Positions 1 through 7,176 of a stretch of DNA of 7,901 nt are shown here, piece by piece. A program made the position numbers and the translations under genes. This stretch comes from CAZDSS01 sp964508185 (lineage in GTDB: Bacteria > Pseudomonadota > Alphaproteobacteria > Sphingomonadales > Govanellaceae), in assembly GCA_964508185.1 (NCBI GenBank), contig CAZDSS010000112.1, positions 1-7,901 on the forward strand. Direction: 5' to 3'. Under the pieces are notes generated by a model. It did no database searches. It had not been told where the DNA came from and was given only the letters and a program-made list of their open reading frames with translations. Each line of letters begins with the position of its first letter. Position 1 is the first letter of the stretch.

Positions 1-813
1 ATGGGCGGCGTCGCCGCCGCGCAGATCGTCGAGGGTCGCGCGCCTGAGGCCCACATCCTCGGGCGCGACGGTAAAGCTGCGGACCCGCGAGCCGTCGAAG
101 TCGGCCACGTCCGTCGGGCCGGTCGTGGTGATCTCGTCCAGCCCGTCGCTGCCATGGACCACCCAGACCCGTTCCGATCCCATGCGGCCGAGCACCTCGG
201 CCACGGGCTCGAGCCATTTGCGGGCATAGACGCCGATCACCTGCCTTTTTGCGCCCGCCGGATTGGCGAGCGGCCCCAGGATGTTGAAGATGGTGCGCGT
301 GCCGAGCTCCACCCGCATGGGCGCCACATGGCGCATGGCGCCGTGGAAGCGCGGGGCCATGAGGAAGGCGATCCCCACCTCGTCGAGGCAGGCCTGCACC
401 ACCGCGTGGTCGGCGTCGATATTGATGCCGAGCTCCTGCAGCACGTCGGCGGAGCCGGACTTCGACGAGACGGCGCGGTTGCCGTGCTTGGCCACGGGCA
501 CGCCGCCCGCCGCGAGAACGATCGCCGCCGCGGTCGAGATGTTGAAGGTCCCGGCGGCGTCGCCCCCGGTGCCGCAGGTGTCGATCGCGCCCGGCGGGGC
601 CTTGACCCCCACCAGCTTGTCGCGCAGCGCCCGCGCGCCGCCTTCGATTTCGTCCACGGTCTCGCCGCGCACGCGGAGCGCCATGAGGAAGCCGCCCACC
701 TGCGCCGGGGTCGCATCCCCCGACATCATGATGGTGAAGGCTTCGTGCGCCTCGTCCGTGGTGAGCGGTTGTCCCTCGGCGACCCGGGCGATGAGTTCCT
801 TAAATCGTGACAT
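1..813 (-). CDS. trpD: Anthranilate phosphoribosyltransferase (TrpD), C-terminus outside window
   Basis: TrpD joins anthranilate to PRPP to give phosphoribosylanthranilate, the second committed step of tryptophan synthesis, in the cytoplasm. My own translation of the minus strand gives 271 residues starting MSRFKELIAR, with no stop before the window edge; family members are usually about 340 residues, so roughly the last 70 are missing. Family motifs are intact: the PRPP-binding GTGGD at residues 81-85, KHGNR at 109-113, SGSAD at 119-123, RTIFNILGPL at 173-182 and the metal-binding acidic pair in GSDGLDE at 221-227. The start ATG (811-813) lies inside the end of trpG, a 14-base overlap in another frame, so the two are almost certainly co-transcribed and translationally coupled. 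No strong Shine-Dalgarno is visible before it, which fits coupling. Confidence 0.96.
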   Translation of the reverse strand, partial: MSRFKELIARVAEGQPLTTDEAHEAFTIMMSGDATPAQVGGFLMALRVRGETVDEIEGGARALRDKLVGVKAPPGAIDTCGTGGDAAGTFNISTAAAIVLAAGGVPVAKHGNRAVSSKSGSADVLQELGINIDADHAVVQACLDEVGIAFLMAPRFHGAMRHVAPMRVELGTRTIFNILGPLANPAGAKRQVIGVYARKWLEPVAEVLGRMGSERVWVVHGSDGLDEITTTGPTDVADFDGSRVRSFTVAPEDVGLRRATLDDLRGGDAAH

Positions 814-1396
814 GGGCAGCTCGCGCGCGTTCCGCGTTCTTGATGAAGTTTTCCAGAAGCTTGTGGCCGAATTCTGATTCGATGCTTTCAGGATGGAACT
901 GAACGCCTTCGATCAGGAATTCGCGATGGGCGAGTCCCATGATGAGGCCGTCCTCGGTCTCGGCCGTGATCTGCAGGCAGTCGGGCAAGCCTTCCCGCGC
1001 CACGATCAGGGAATGGTAGCGGGTCGCCCGGAAGCCGTCCGGAAGGCCCGCGAAGACGCCTTGGCCGTGATGGCGGATACGGCTCACCTTGCCGTGCATG
1101 GGGGCGGGGGCGCGCACCACGCGGCCGCCGAACGCCTCGCCGATCACCTGATGGCCGAGGCAGACGCCGAAGATGGGAAGACGACCGGCGGAGGCGCGCA
1201 CGAGATCAAGGCAGATCCCGGCGTCATGCGGTGTTCCCGGCCCGGGGGACAGGATCACGCCCGTGACGTCGCGGCGGAGGATTTCTTCGACCGACAGCGC
1301 GTCGTTGCGCCAGACCTCCACCTTCGCGCCCAATTCCATGAGATAATGGTAAAGGTTGTAGGTGAAGCTGTCATAATTGTCGATCAGGAGAAACAT
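800..1396 (-). CDS. trpG: Anthranilate synthase component II, glutamine amidotransferase (TrpG)
   Basis: TrpG hydrolyses glutamine and passes ammonia to TrpE, which uses it to turn chorismate into anthranilate. The 198-residue product is the normal length for a stand-alone class I amidotransferase. The N-terminus MFLLIDNYDSFTYNL is typical. Visible motifs are the oxyanion loop PGPGTP (51-56), the nucleophile Cys79 in GVCLGHQ, HGK at 101-103, and the catalytic His168 and Glu170 in VQFHPES. The HGK motif and the DNYDSFTYNL start separate it from GuaA-type and CarA-type amidotransferases. Sequence alone does not exclude a dual role with PabB in folate synthesis, which is known for some bacteria. 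It overlaps trpD by 14 bases downstream. Its partner trpE is not adjacent but 1.2 kb upstream, beyond an opposing gene. Only a weak GCGGAC precedes the ATG. Confidence 0.96.
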   Translation of the reverse strand: MFLLIDNYDSFTYNLYHYLMELGAKVEVWRNDALSVEEILRRDVTGVILSPGPGTPHDAGICLDLVRASAGRLPIFGVCLGHQVIGEAFGGRVVRAPAPMHGKVSRIRHHGQGVFAGLPDGFRATRYHSLIVAREGLPDCLQITAETEDGLIMGLAHREFLIEGVQFHPESIESEFGHKLLENFIKNAERARAAHVTI

Positions 1397-1410
1397 GCGA
1401 CGTCCGCTGT

Positions 1411-1439
1411 TTGCCGGAATTGAATTTGTGACTTCTAAA
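1411..1439 (+). promoter_or_regulatory. Candidate sigma70-type promoter for the deacetylase gene
   Basis: TTGCCG (1411-1416) and TCTAAA (1434-1439) are 17 bases apart, each matching consensus at 4 of 6 positions, inside an AT-richer patch between the divergent trpG and deacetylase genes. Transcription would begin near 1446, only a few bases before the first in-frame ATG (1453), which would make that ATG nearly leaderless and favours a later start. Read on the minus strand, the same gap gives only a poor match (TTTAAC, 17 bases, TAGAAG) for trpG. These calls are by eye. Confidence 0.3.
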
Positions 1440-1452
1440 CCATTTCTCGGAC

Positions 1453-2640
1453 ATGTTAAAGGCGGGTGACCTTCCGGCGTTCTTGGCCGGCCGGATATTG
1501 CGCCAGTGTGAGTGGAACAAGGGTTTGTCTTTGGAATCGGACGGCAAGATGGCGGAGCCCGCGGTCACCGCAGCGGCGACGGAACCGGGCGAGGGCCGGT
1601 CCGAAGAAGGGCGCAGCAGCCAGCTTGCCCTCGACCTGCCGCCGGCGCCGCCCCGTGAGACAATGCGCGAGCAGGATCCGAAGCACCGGCTGCTGTCGGC
1701 GGCGGCGGCGCTTCTCGGCGTGTTGCTGGCCGCCGTGCTCGTGTTCCGCGACGCGGAAGATCCGGCGATCTCACCGTCCGCGCCCGTCGCCACGGCGCCC
1801 ATCGCGCGTATTCCCGCGGCGGAAACGCCGATCCCGGTGATGGAGCCGGTGAAGCCCGCCGTCAAGGCGGAGGAGACGGTCGCACCCCCGGCGGTGACGC
1901 CCGCCGAGCTTCCGGCCTGGCGGCGCTATGCGGTTGCGGCCCCCATCGCCGACGGACGGCCGCGCATCGCGGTCGTGATCGACGACATGGGCGTCGACCG
2001 CCGCAACAGCGAGGCGGTTGCGGCGCTGCCCGGGCCGCTCACTCTGTCCTATCTCCCCTATGGCCGCGATCTTCCCGCCCAGACGGCGGCGGCGCGGGCG
2101 CGGGGGCATGAACTGCTGCTGCATCTTCCCATGGAGCCCGAGGGCAGGACGGCCGATCCGGGCCCCACGGCCCTCAGCCTCGGCCTGCCCGAAGGGGAGC
2201 GGCTGCGGCGGCTTGCCGCCAATCTGGGCCGCTTCGACGCCTATGTGGGGGTCAACAACCATATGGGCAGCCGCTTCACCGCCGATGCGGCGGCGATGAC
2301 GCCGGTTCTTGCCGAACTCAAGGCGCGGGGGCTTCTCTTTCTCGACAGCCGCACCACGAGCCGCACGGTCGGCGCAAGGCTCGCCCGGGACATGGGTGTG
2401 CCCTATGCGGAGCGGGACATCTTCCTCGACAACGAGCGCGATCCGGCGGCGATCCGCCGTCAATTGATGGAAGCGGAAGCGCGGGCGCGCAGGAACGGCG
2501 CAGCCATCGTCATCGGCCATCCCCATCCGGAGACGGTGCAGAGCCTGCGGGAATGGCTCGGCGAGCTTGAGACGCGGGGCTTCGAACTGGTGCCGCTCAC
2601 CGCCCTCGTCCATGCGCCCGAAGGCGAAGGGGAACGTTAA
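1453..2640 (+). CDS. Divergent polysaccharide deacetylase (YibQ-like, membrane-anchored)
   Basis: The product matches the divergent polysaccharide deacetylase family (Polysacc_deac_2, formerly DUF610; E. coli YibQ), a NodB-like fold whose substrate is not firmly known but which is thought to act on envelope glycans. The longest reading is 395 residues. Residues about 80-98 form one hydrophobic helix, followed by a Pro/Ala-rich linker to about 155, so the catalytic domain (about 171-385) should lie in the periplasm. Family motifs are VIDDMG (175-180, with the Asp pair 177-178), HLPMEP (224-229), NNHMGSRFT (268-276), FLDSRTT (296-302), RDIFLDN (321-327) and GHPHPE (355-360). The start is uncertain. 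ATG 1453 has no ribosome site; TTG 1531 has AAGGG 7 bases upstream; ATG 1549 gives a 363-residue protein and a cleaner N-terminus. The gene converges on trpE (2-base gap) and diverges from trpG. Its usual alphaproteobacterial company (ctpA, an envC-like gene, rppH) is absent here. Confidence 0.88.
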   Translation: MLKAGDLPAFLAGRILRQCEWNKGLSLESDGKMAEPAVTAAATEPGEGRSEEGRSSQLALDLPPAPPRETMREQDPKHRLLSAAAALLGVLLAAVLVFRDAEDPAISPSAPVATAPIARIPAAETPIPVMEPVKPAVKAEETVAPPAVTPAELPAWRRYAVAAPIADGRPRIAVVIDDMGVDRRNSEAVAALPGPLTLSYLPYGRDLPAQTAAARARGHELLLHLPMEPEGRTADPGPTALSLGLPEGERLRRLAANLGRFDAYVGVNNHMGSRFTADAAAMTPVLAELKARGLLFLDSRTTSRTVGARLARDMGVPYAERDIFLDNERDPAAIRRQLMEAEARARRNGAAIVIGHPHPETVQSLREWLGELETRGFELVPLTALVHAPEGEGER

Positions 2641-2642
2641 CC

Positions 2643-4154
2643 CTAGCCGTTCTGGCGGGCGCCCGCGAAGCGCACCGCTTCCTCGGCGGCGCGGATGAGC
2701 GCCCGGGCCTTGGCGCGGGTTTCCTCGAACTCCGCCTCGGGATCGCTGTCATGGACGATGCCGGCGCCGGCCTGCACATGCATGACGCCGTCCTTGACGA
2801 TGGCGGTGCGCAGCACGATGCAGGTATCCATGCTGCCGTTGGCCGAGAAATAGCCCACACCCCCCGCATAGACGCCGCGCTTGTGGCGTTCGAGCTCGTC
2901 GATGATCTCCATGGCGCGGATCTTCGGCGCGCCCGAGACGGTGCCCGCCGGGAAGCCCGCCGCGAGGGCGTCGATGGCGTCATACCGGGGCGCGATCTCG
3001 CCCTGGACGTTGGACACGATATGCATGACGTGGGAATAGCGCTCGATCACCATCTTGTCGGTGACGGCGACGGTGCCCGGCCGTGCGATGCGGCCCACGT
3101 CGTTGCGCCCGAGGTCGAGGAGCATGAGATGTTCGGCGAGCTCCTTGGGATCGGCGAGAAGCTCCTCCTCCAGCCGCTTGTCCTCGGCGGTCGTCGCGCC
3201 GCGCGGGCGCGTCCCGGCGATGGGGCGGACGGTGACCACGCCGTCGCGAAGCCGCACGAGGATCTCGGGGCTCGATCCCACGATGGCCGCATCCTCGAGC
3301 GCGAGGAAATAGAGGAAGGGCGCCGGATTGAGCCGCCGCAGCGAGCGGTAGAGCGCGAAGGGCGGCAGCGTGAAGGGCAAGGAGAAGCGCTGGGACAGCA
3401 CCACCTGGAAGATGTCCCCGGCGACGATATGTTCCTTGGCCCGCTGCACCATGGAAAGGAACTCCGCCTTTTCCATGTTGGATACGGGTTCAGGCAGCGC
3501 GGCGGGCGCGACCCCTTCGCTCGCCGCCTGGGTCAGCGGCTGCTCGAGGGCCTCGAGCACCTTGTCGAGCCGGGCGACGGCCGCGTCATAGGCGGCGCGG
3601 GCGGTGACTCCGGCCGCGGGGCGGACGGGTGTCACGGCGGTGATCACATCCTTCACGGAATCGAAGATCGCCATCACCGTCGGGCGGATGAAGAGACCAT
3701 CCGGCATGCCGAGCACGTCCGGCGGCGCGTCGCCCAGCCGCTCCATCAGCCGGACGGTGTCGTAGCCCATGTAGCCCACGATGCCCGCGGCCATGGGCGG
3801 CAGATGCTCGGGGAGGTCGATGAGGGATTCCTGCAGCAGGCGGCGGAGCGACGCCAGCGCTTCGCCGTCGGCCTCATATGAGCCGTCGCCGCGGCGGATC
3901 TCCGCGGCGTTGCCTTGCGCGCGCCAGACCACGTCCGGCTCCATGCCGATGATGGAATAGCGCCCGCGGATCGCGCCGCCTTCGACGGATTCCAGAAGGA
4001 AGCTGTTGGGCCGCCCGTTCGCGAGCTTGAGATAGGCGGAGACGGGGGTCTCCAGATCGGCGACGAGGGACGCCCAAAGGACCTGCGGCTTTCCTGCGTC
4101 GTAGAGGGCACGGAAGCTTTCAAAATCGGGCAGGGTGGACATCGCGCGATCCAT
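2643..4154 (-). CDS. trpE: Anthranilate synthase component I (TrpE)
   Basis: TrpE converts chorismate to anthranilate with ammonia supplied by TrpG and is the usual point of tryptophan feedback inhibition. The 503-residue product is full length. The N-terminal domain carries the LLES element (53-56), part of the known tryptophan-binding site. The C-terminal chorismate-binding domain carries PIAGTRPRG (311-319), DLGRNDVGR (347-355), HIVS (378-381), GFPAGTVSGAPK (400-411) and AGAGIVHDSDPEAEFEE (462-478). This is a stand-alone TrpE, not the TrpE-TrpG fusion seen in rhizobia. Two starts are possible. ATG 4154 lacks a ribosome site, while ATG 4142 (the fifth codon, giving MSTLPDFESF) has GGAT about 7 bases upstream and resembles other TrpE starts more closely. 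It lies 54 bases after ppiD on the same strand, so co-transcription with ppiD is likely. PabB or isochorismate synthase are much less likely given the motif set and the trpGD neighbours. Confidence 0.97.
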   Translation of the reverse strand: MDRAMSTLPDFESFRALYDAGKPQVLWASLVADLETPVSAYLKLANGRPNSFLLESVEGGAIRGRYSIIGMEPDVVWRAQGNAAEIRRGDGSYEADGEALASLRRLLQESLIDLPEHLPPMAAGIVGYMGYDTVRLMERLGDAPPDVLGMPDGLFIRPTVMAIFDSVKDVITAVTPVRPAAGVTARAAYDAAVARLDKVLEALEQPLTQAASEGVAPAALPEPVSNMEKAEFLSMVQRAKEHIVAGDIFQVVLSQRFSLPFTLPPFALYRSLRRLNPAPFLYFLALEDAAIVGSSPEILVRLRDGVVTVRPIAGTRPRGATTAEDKRLEEELLADPKELAEHLMLLDLGRNDVGRIARPGTVAVTDKMVIERYSHVMHIVSNVQGEIAPRYDAIDALAAGFPAGTVSGAPKIRAMEIIDELERHKRGVYAGGVGYFSANGSMDTCIVLRTAIVKDGVMHVQAGAGIVHDSDPEAEFEETRAKARALIRAAEEAVRFAGARQNG

Positions 4155-4163
4155 ATGGGCTGA

Positions 4164-4191
4164 TGCCGCGCCGGGGTCACCGGGCGCGGCA
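4164..4191 (-). promoter_or_regulatory. GC-rich hairpin between ppiD and trpE
   Basis: Bases 4164-4172 (TGCCGCGCC on plus) are perfectly complementary to 4183-4191, giving a 9-bp stem with a 10-base loop. It lies in the 54-base gap ahead of trpE, ending 9 bases before ATG 4154. No U-run follows it in the trpE direction, so it is not a normal intrinsic terminator. It could modulate trpE translation, stabilise the transcript end or cause pausing. The gap contains no tandem Trp codons, so there is no classical trp leader peptide. Confidence 0.45.
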
Positions 4192-4208
4192 GGGTCGTTG
4201 CATTCGGG

Positions 4209-6161
4209 TCAGAGCGGGTTCGATGCGATCTGGTCCAGGGTCTCGTTGAGCAGGCGCTCGTTGAACCGCACCTTGTATTCCCGGGCGAGATAGGCCTGGA
4301 AGGCGGTGAGCGCGTCGTTGCCGTACTGGAAGTTCATGCCGCGGGAGAATTCCACGTAAAGCGGCCCGGCCATCTCGGGGTCGCCCGGGGTGACTTCCGT
4401 GACCTTGACGACCACGTATCCGTCGCCCGCCCTGGCGACCGCTGCGCCGCCCGCCGGGGTCTCGAAGGCGGCGGCGCGGATCTCGGGCGTCACGTTGGCC
4501 GTGGTGGGCGTCGGCATGCGGGCGACCTTGAGGCCGGCCTGTACGTCGGAAAGTCCGGCGTCCCGGAGGCTCGCGGCGGTCGCCGCCTTGTCGCGGGCGG
4601 CTTCCGCCGCGGCGCGGGCCGCGCGGTCGCGCTGCTCGGCGGTCCAGTTCTCGAGGACCGTCTGCCGCACCTCCTCGAAGGGGCGCTGCTCGGCGGGGAT
4701 CACGTCGTCCACCGACAGCATGTAGTAGTGATCCTGGTCCGCTTCCTCGAGGGTCACTTCGCTCCCCGGCTGGCGCGCGAAGGCTTCGGCGAGGATGTCC
4801 GCATGGCCGCCGAAATCCACGCGCTCACCTTCGGGCGTGCGGCCCTGGGCGTCGACCGCAGGCACGCGGCGGAGCTCCACCTCGAGGTTGGCGGCGATTT
4901 CGGCGATGGGCGTTCCGGCGGCTAGGTCATCCTCGATGCGGTTCGCATAGTCGTAAAGGATGTCGAGCGCCTTCTCGTGCCGCACCGCCTTCTCGATCTC
5001 GTCGCGGACGCTGGCGAATTCCCGGGTGCTGCCGGCGTCGATGGCGGTCACGTTGAAGATGTGCCAGCCGAAGTCGCTCTGGACCGGCGGGGTGACGCCG
5101 GGCCGGGTCAGGGCGAAGACCTGCTCTGCGGCGTCCGCCCCAAGCTCCTGCTCCAGCTCCTCGCGCGACCGGGTGCCGAGCTTCAGGTCGTCGCCCGCGA
5201 CGCCCGCCACATCTTTCGCGACCGTCGCGAAATCCGCGCCGCCCGCGATGCGGTCATGGGCCGCCTTCGCCTCGTCCTCGGAGCCGAGCACGATCTGCTC
5301 GATGGCGCGGCGCTCGGGCTGGGCGTATAGCTGGGCGTTGGCCTCGTAATAGGCCTGAAGATCCTCGTCCGTCACCGTCACGCTGGCGGCGAAATCGTCG
5401 GCCGACAGGGTGACGTAGGAAAGGCTCCGGTATTCGGGCGCCATGTAGCGCTCGCGGTTCTCCTCATAATAGGCGCGAAGATCCTCCTCGCTCGCTTCCT
5501 TCTCAAGCTTGACGCCGGAAAGGGGGAAGCGGGCGACCTCGATCATGCGCTCCTCGCCCTGATAAGCGAAGAGGCGGCGCTTCATGTCCTCGGGCACATG
5601 GGCGACGGCGGCCATGGTGGCGAGCAGCTGCTCGCGGGTCACGTCCGCCCGCGCCGCTTCCTCGAACTGCGGCACGGTCATCCCGGCATAACGCAGGATG
5701 GACTGATAGAGCGCCATGTCGAACTCGCCGAAGCTGTTCTTGAAGGCCGGGTTCTCGTGGATGATCTCGAACACCTGCTGGTCGGAGGCGCGCATGCCGA
5801 GCTTGCGCGCGGCCTCGTCGAACAGGGCGCGGTTCACCATGCGCTGCAGCACCTGGTTGCCGAGCCCCAGTTCCCGCGCCTGGGCCGGGGAGATGTCGGC
5901 GCCGAACTGCTGCTGCAGGCGGTTGATCTCGTTGCGGAACTGCTGGGCGAACTCGGCCGGCTTGATCTGCACGTCGCCGACCACGGCGATGGCGTTGCCG
6001 CCGCTCATCCGGAAGACGTCGCCGATGCCCCAGATGGCGAAGCTGACGATCAGCAGCCCCATGAGCAGCATCACGAAAATGGACGAAACGCCCTTTCTGA
6101 TCGCGCCGAGCATATAAGGATCCCCGCTTAATACCTGATAGTTCGTAGCCTTGTATGACAT
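4209..6161 (-). CDS. ppiD: PpiD/SurA-like membrane-anchored peptidyl-prolyl isomerase family chaperone
   Basis: The product resembles PpiD, an inner-membrane chaperone that faces the periplasm and helps proteins leaving the Sec translocon. The longest reading is 650 residues. A single membrane segment (about 28-46) is followed by WGIGDVFR (44-51), typical of PpiD starts. A SurA-N-like chaperone region follows (about 55-200), then a parvulin-like domain (about 283-375, ending FGWHIFNVT) and a C-terminal chaperone region with a long Ala-rich helix (about 505-530). The first parvulin histidine (usually in an HIL motif) reads QIVL at 289-292, so isomerase activity is doubtful, as in E. coli PpiD, whose parvulin domain is reported inactive. 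Met17 (ATG at 6111-6113, giving MLGAIRKG) is the better start: it has GGGGA 7 bases upstream and matches family N-termini, for a 634-residue protein. The gene is upstream of trpE on the same strand and divergent from tpiA. Confidence 0.92.
   Translation of the reverse strand: MSYKATNYQVLSGDPYMLGAIRKGVSSIFVMLLMGLLIVSFAIWGIGDVFRMSGGNAIAVVGDVQIKPAEFAQQFRNEINRLQQQFGADISPAQARELGLGNQVLQRMVNRALFDEAARKLGMRASDQQVFEIIHENPAFKNSFGEFDMALYQSILRYAGMTVPQFEEAARADVTREQLLATMAAVAHVPEDMKRRLFAYQGEERMIEVARFPLSGVKLEKEASEEDLRAYYEENRERYMAPEYRSLSYVTLSADDFAASVTVTDEDLQAYYEANAQLYAQPERRAIEQIVLGSEDEAKAAHDRIAGGADFATVAKDVAGVAGDDLKLGTRSREELEQELGADAAEQVFALTRPGVTPPVQSDFGWHIFNVTAIDAGSTREFASVRDEIEKAVRHEKALDILYDYANRIEDDLAAGTPIAEIAANLEVELRRVPAVDAQGRTPEGERVDFGGHADILAEAFARQPGSEVTLEEADQDHYYMLSVDDVIPAEQRPFEEVRQTVLENWTAEQRDRAARAAAEAARDKAATAASLRDAGLSDVQAGLKVARMPTPTTANVTPEIRAAAFETPAGGAAVARAGDGYVVVKVTEVTPGDPEMAGPLYVEFSRGMNFQYGNDALTAFQAYLAREYKVRFNERLLNETLDQIASNPL
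6121..6125 (-). promoter_or_regulatory. Ribosome binding site favouring the internal ppiD start
   Basis: On the minus strand GGGGA lies 7 bases before the ATG at 6111-6113, while the upstream ATG (6159-6161) has no comparable site. This supports translation from codon 17 of the longest reading. Confidence 0.5.
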
Positions 6162-6178
6162 TAGCCGCCGCCGCTCAA
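6150..6178 (-). promoter_or_regulatory. Candidate promoter for ppiD-trpE
   Basis: On the minus strand TTGAGC (6178-6173) and TACAAG (6155-6150) are 17 bases apart, each 4 of 6 to consensus. Transcription would begin near 6143, downstream of the first ppiD ATG (6161) and about 30 bases upstream of the ATG at 6113. This agrees with the ribosome-site evidence for the shorter protein. Confidence 0.35.
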
Positions 6179-6200
6179 TGGTGGAAGCGGTCCGACGGGC

Positions 6201-6229
6201 TGGAAAATGCCCGCACCTTTTGCTAGAGA
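6201..6229 (+). promoter_or_regulatory. Candidate extended -10 promoter for tpiA
   Basis: TGGAAA (6201-6206) lies 17 bases before TAGAGA (6224-6229), and the latter is preceded by TGC (6221-6223), an extended -10 element. Transcription would start near 6236, giving a leader of about 45 bases. The -35 region overlaps the loop of a short 5-bp inverted repeat (CGGGC at 6196-6200, GCCCG at 6209-6213). Confidence 0.33.
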
Positions 6230-6280
6230 GCCCGTGTTTGCGCCCATCACGTCAACCTCGCGCCCAAGGGAGAATTCAGC

Positions 6281-7033
<753 letters not shown>

Positions 7034-7058
7034 TCGAAGGCGTTCCGGGGGATCCCGC

Positions 7059-7073
7059 GGGCGCGTCGCGCCC
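7059..7073 (+). other. Short GC hairpin after tpiA
   Basis: GGGCGCG (7059-7065) is the reverse complement of CGCGCCC (7067-7073), giving about 6 paired bases with a 3-base loop, 25 bases after the tpiA stop. No T-run follows directly, so it is at most a weak terminator or an mRNA 3' end stabiliser. In GC-rich DNA it may be chance. Confidence 0.25.
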
Positions 7074-7117
7074 ATGTCCGGATTTCTTGGGCGACCCCCT
7101 AGCCATGACGCCCCGAT

Positions 7118-7126
7118 TGGTATAAA
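7118..7126 (+). promoter_or_regulatory. Extended -10 promoter element upstream of secG
   Basis: TGGTATAAA is a strong extended -10 (TGn plus TATAAA, 5 of 6) in otherwise GC-rich DNA between tpiA and secG. No good -35 is seen at 16-18 bases, which is acceptable for extended -10 promoters. Transcription would start near 7133, giving secG a leader of about 44 bases and expression independent of tpiA. Confidence 0.45.
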
Positions 7127-7138
7127 CCTGCGCCAATG

Positions 7139-7156
7139 GCCGTCCCCCGCGACGGC
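7139..7156 (+). other. Hairpin in the secG leader
   Basis: GCCGTC (7139-7144) pairs with GACGGC (7151-7156) around a 6-base loop. It would sit in the secG 5' leader between the putative transcription start and the weak GAGA ribosome site (7167-7170). No T-run follows. Its role is unknown and it may be chance. Confidence 0.25.
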
Positions 7157-7176
7157 GTGAAGCACAGAGATATTTC

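Noticed and set aside
1..810. Plus-strand open frame of 269 codons across the whole of trpD
   Set aside because: It is antisense to a gene with complete TrpD motifs, and its His/Arg/Gly/Ala-rich composition is what the opposite strand of high-GC coding DNA gives.
1771..2613. Minus-strand open frame of 280 codons opposite the deacetylase
   Set aside because: The plus strand carries all family motifs; this frame has low-complexity Arg/His/Gly composition and no ribosome site that I can see.
2655..2666. Perfect 12-base palindrome GCGGGCGCCCGC near the trpE-deacetylase convergence
   Set aside because: It has no loop, lies inside the trpE coding end (Ala/Gly codons) and no T-run follows on either strand; likely chance in GC-rich DNA rather than a shared terminator.
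2751..3881. Plus-strand open frame of 376 codons inside trpE
   Set aside because: Antisense to trpE, rich in His, Asp, Arg and Gly with no recognisable domain; a codon-bias artefact.
4155..4208. Classical tryptophan leader peptide and attenuator before trpE
   Set aside because: No frame in the gap has Trp codons and no U-run follows the hairpin.
6196..6213. CGGGC/GCCCG inverted repeat in the ppiD-tpiA gap as an operator or terminator
   Set aside because: Only 5 bp per arm; TTTT follows after 4 bases, but it lies upstream of tpiA with no plus-strand gene before it to terminate. Too weak to call.
7074..7160. 28-codon plus-strand frame between tpiA and secG
   Set aside because: No ribosome site, overlaps the secG extended -10 element and leader hairpin, and continues a longer frame that is a shadow of tpiA.
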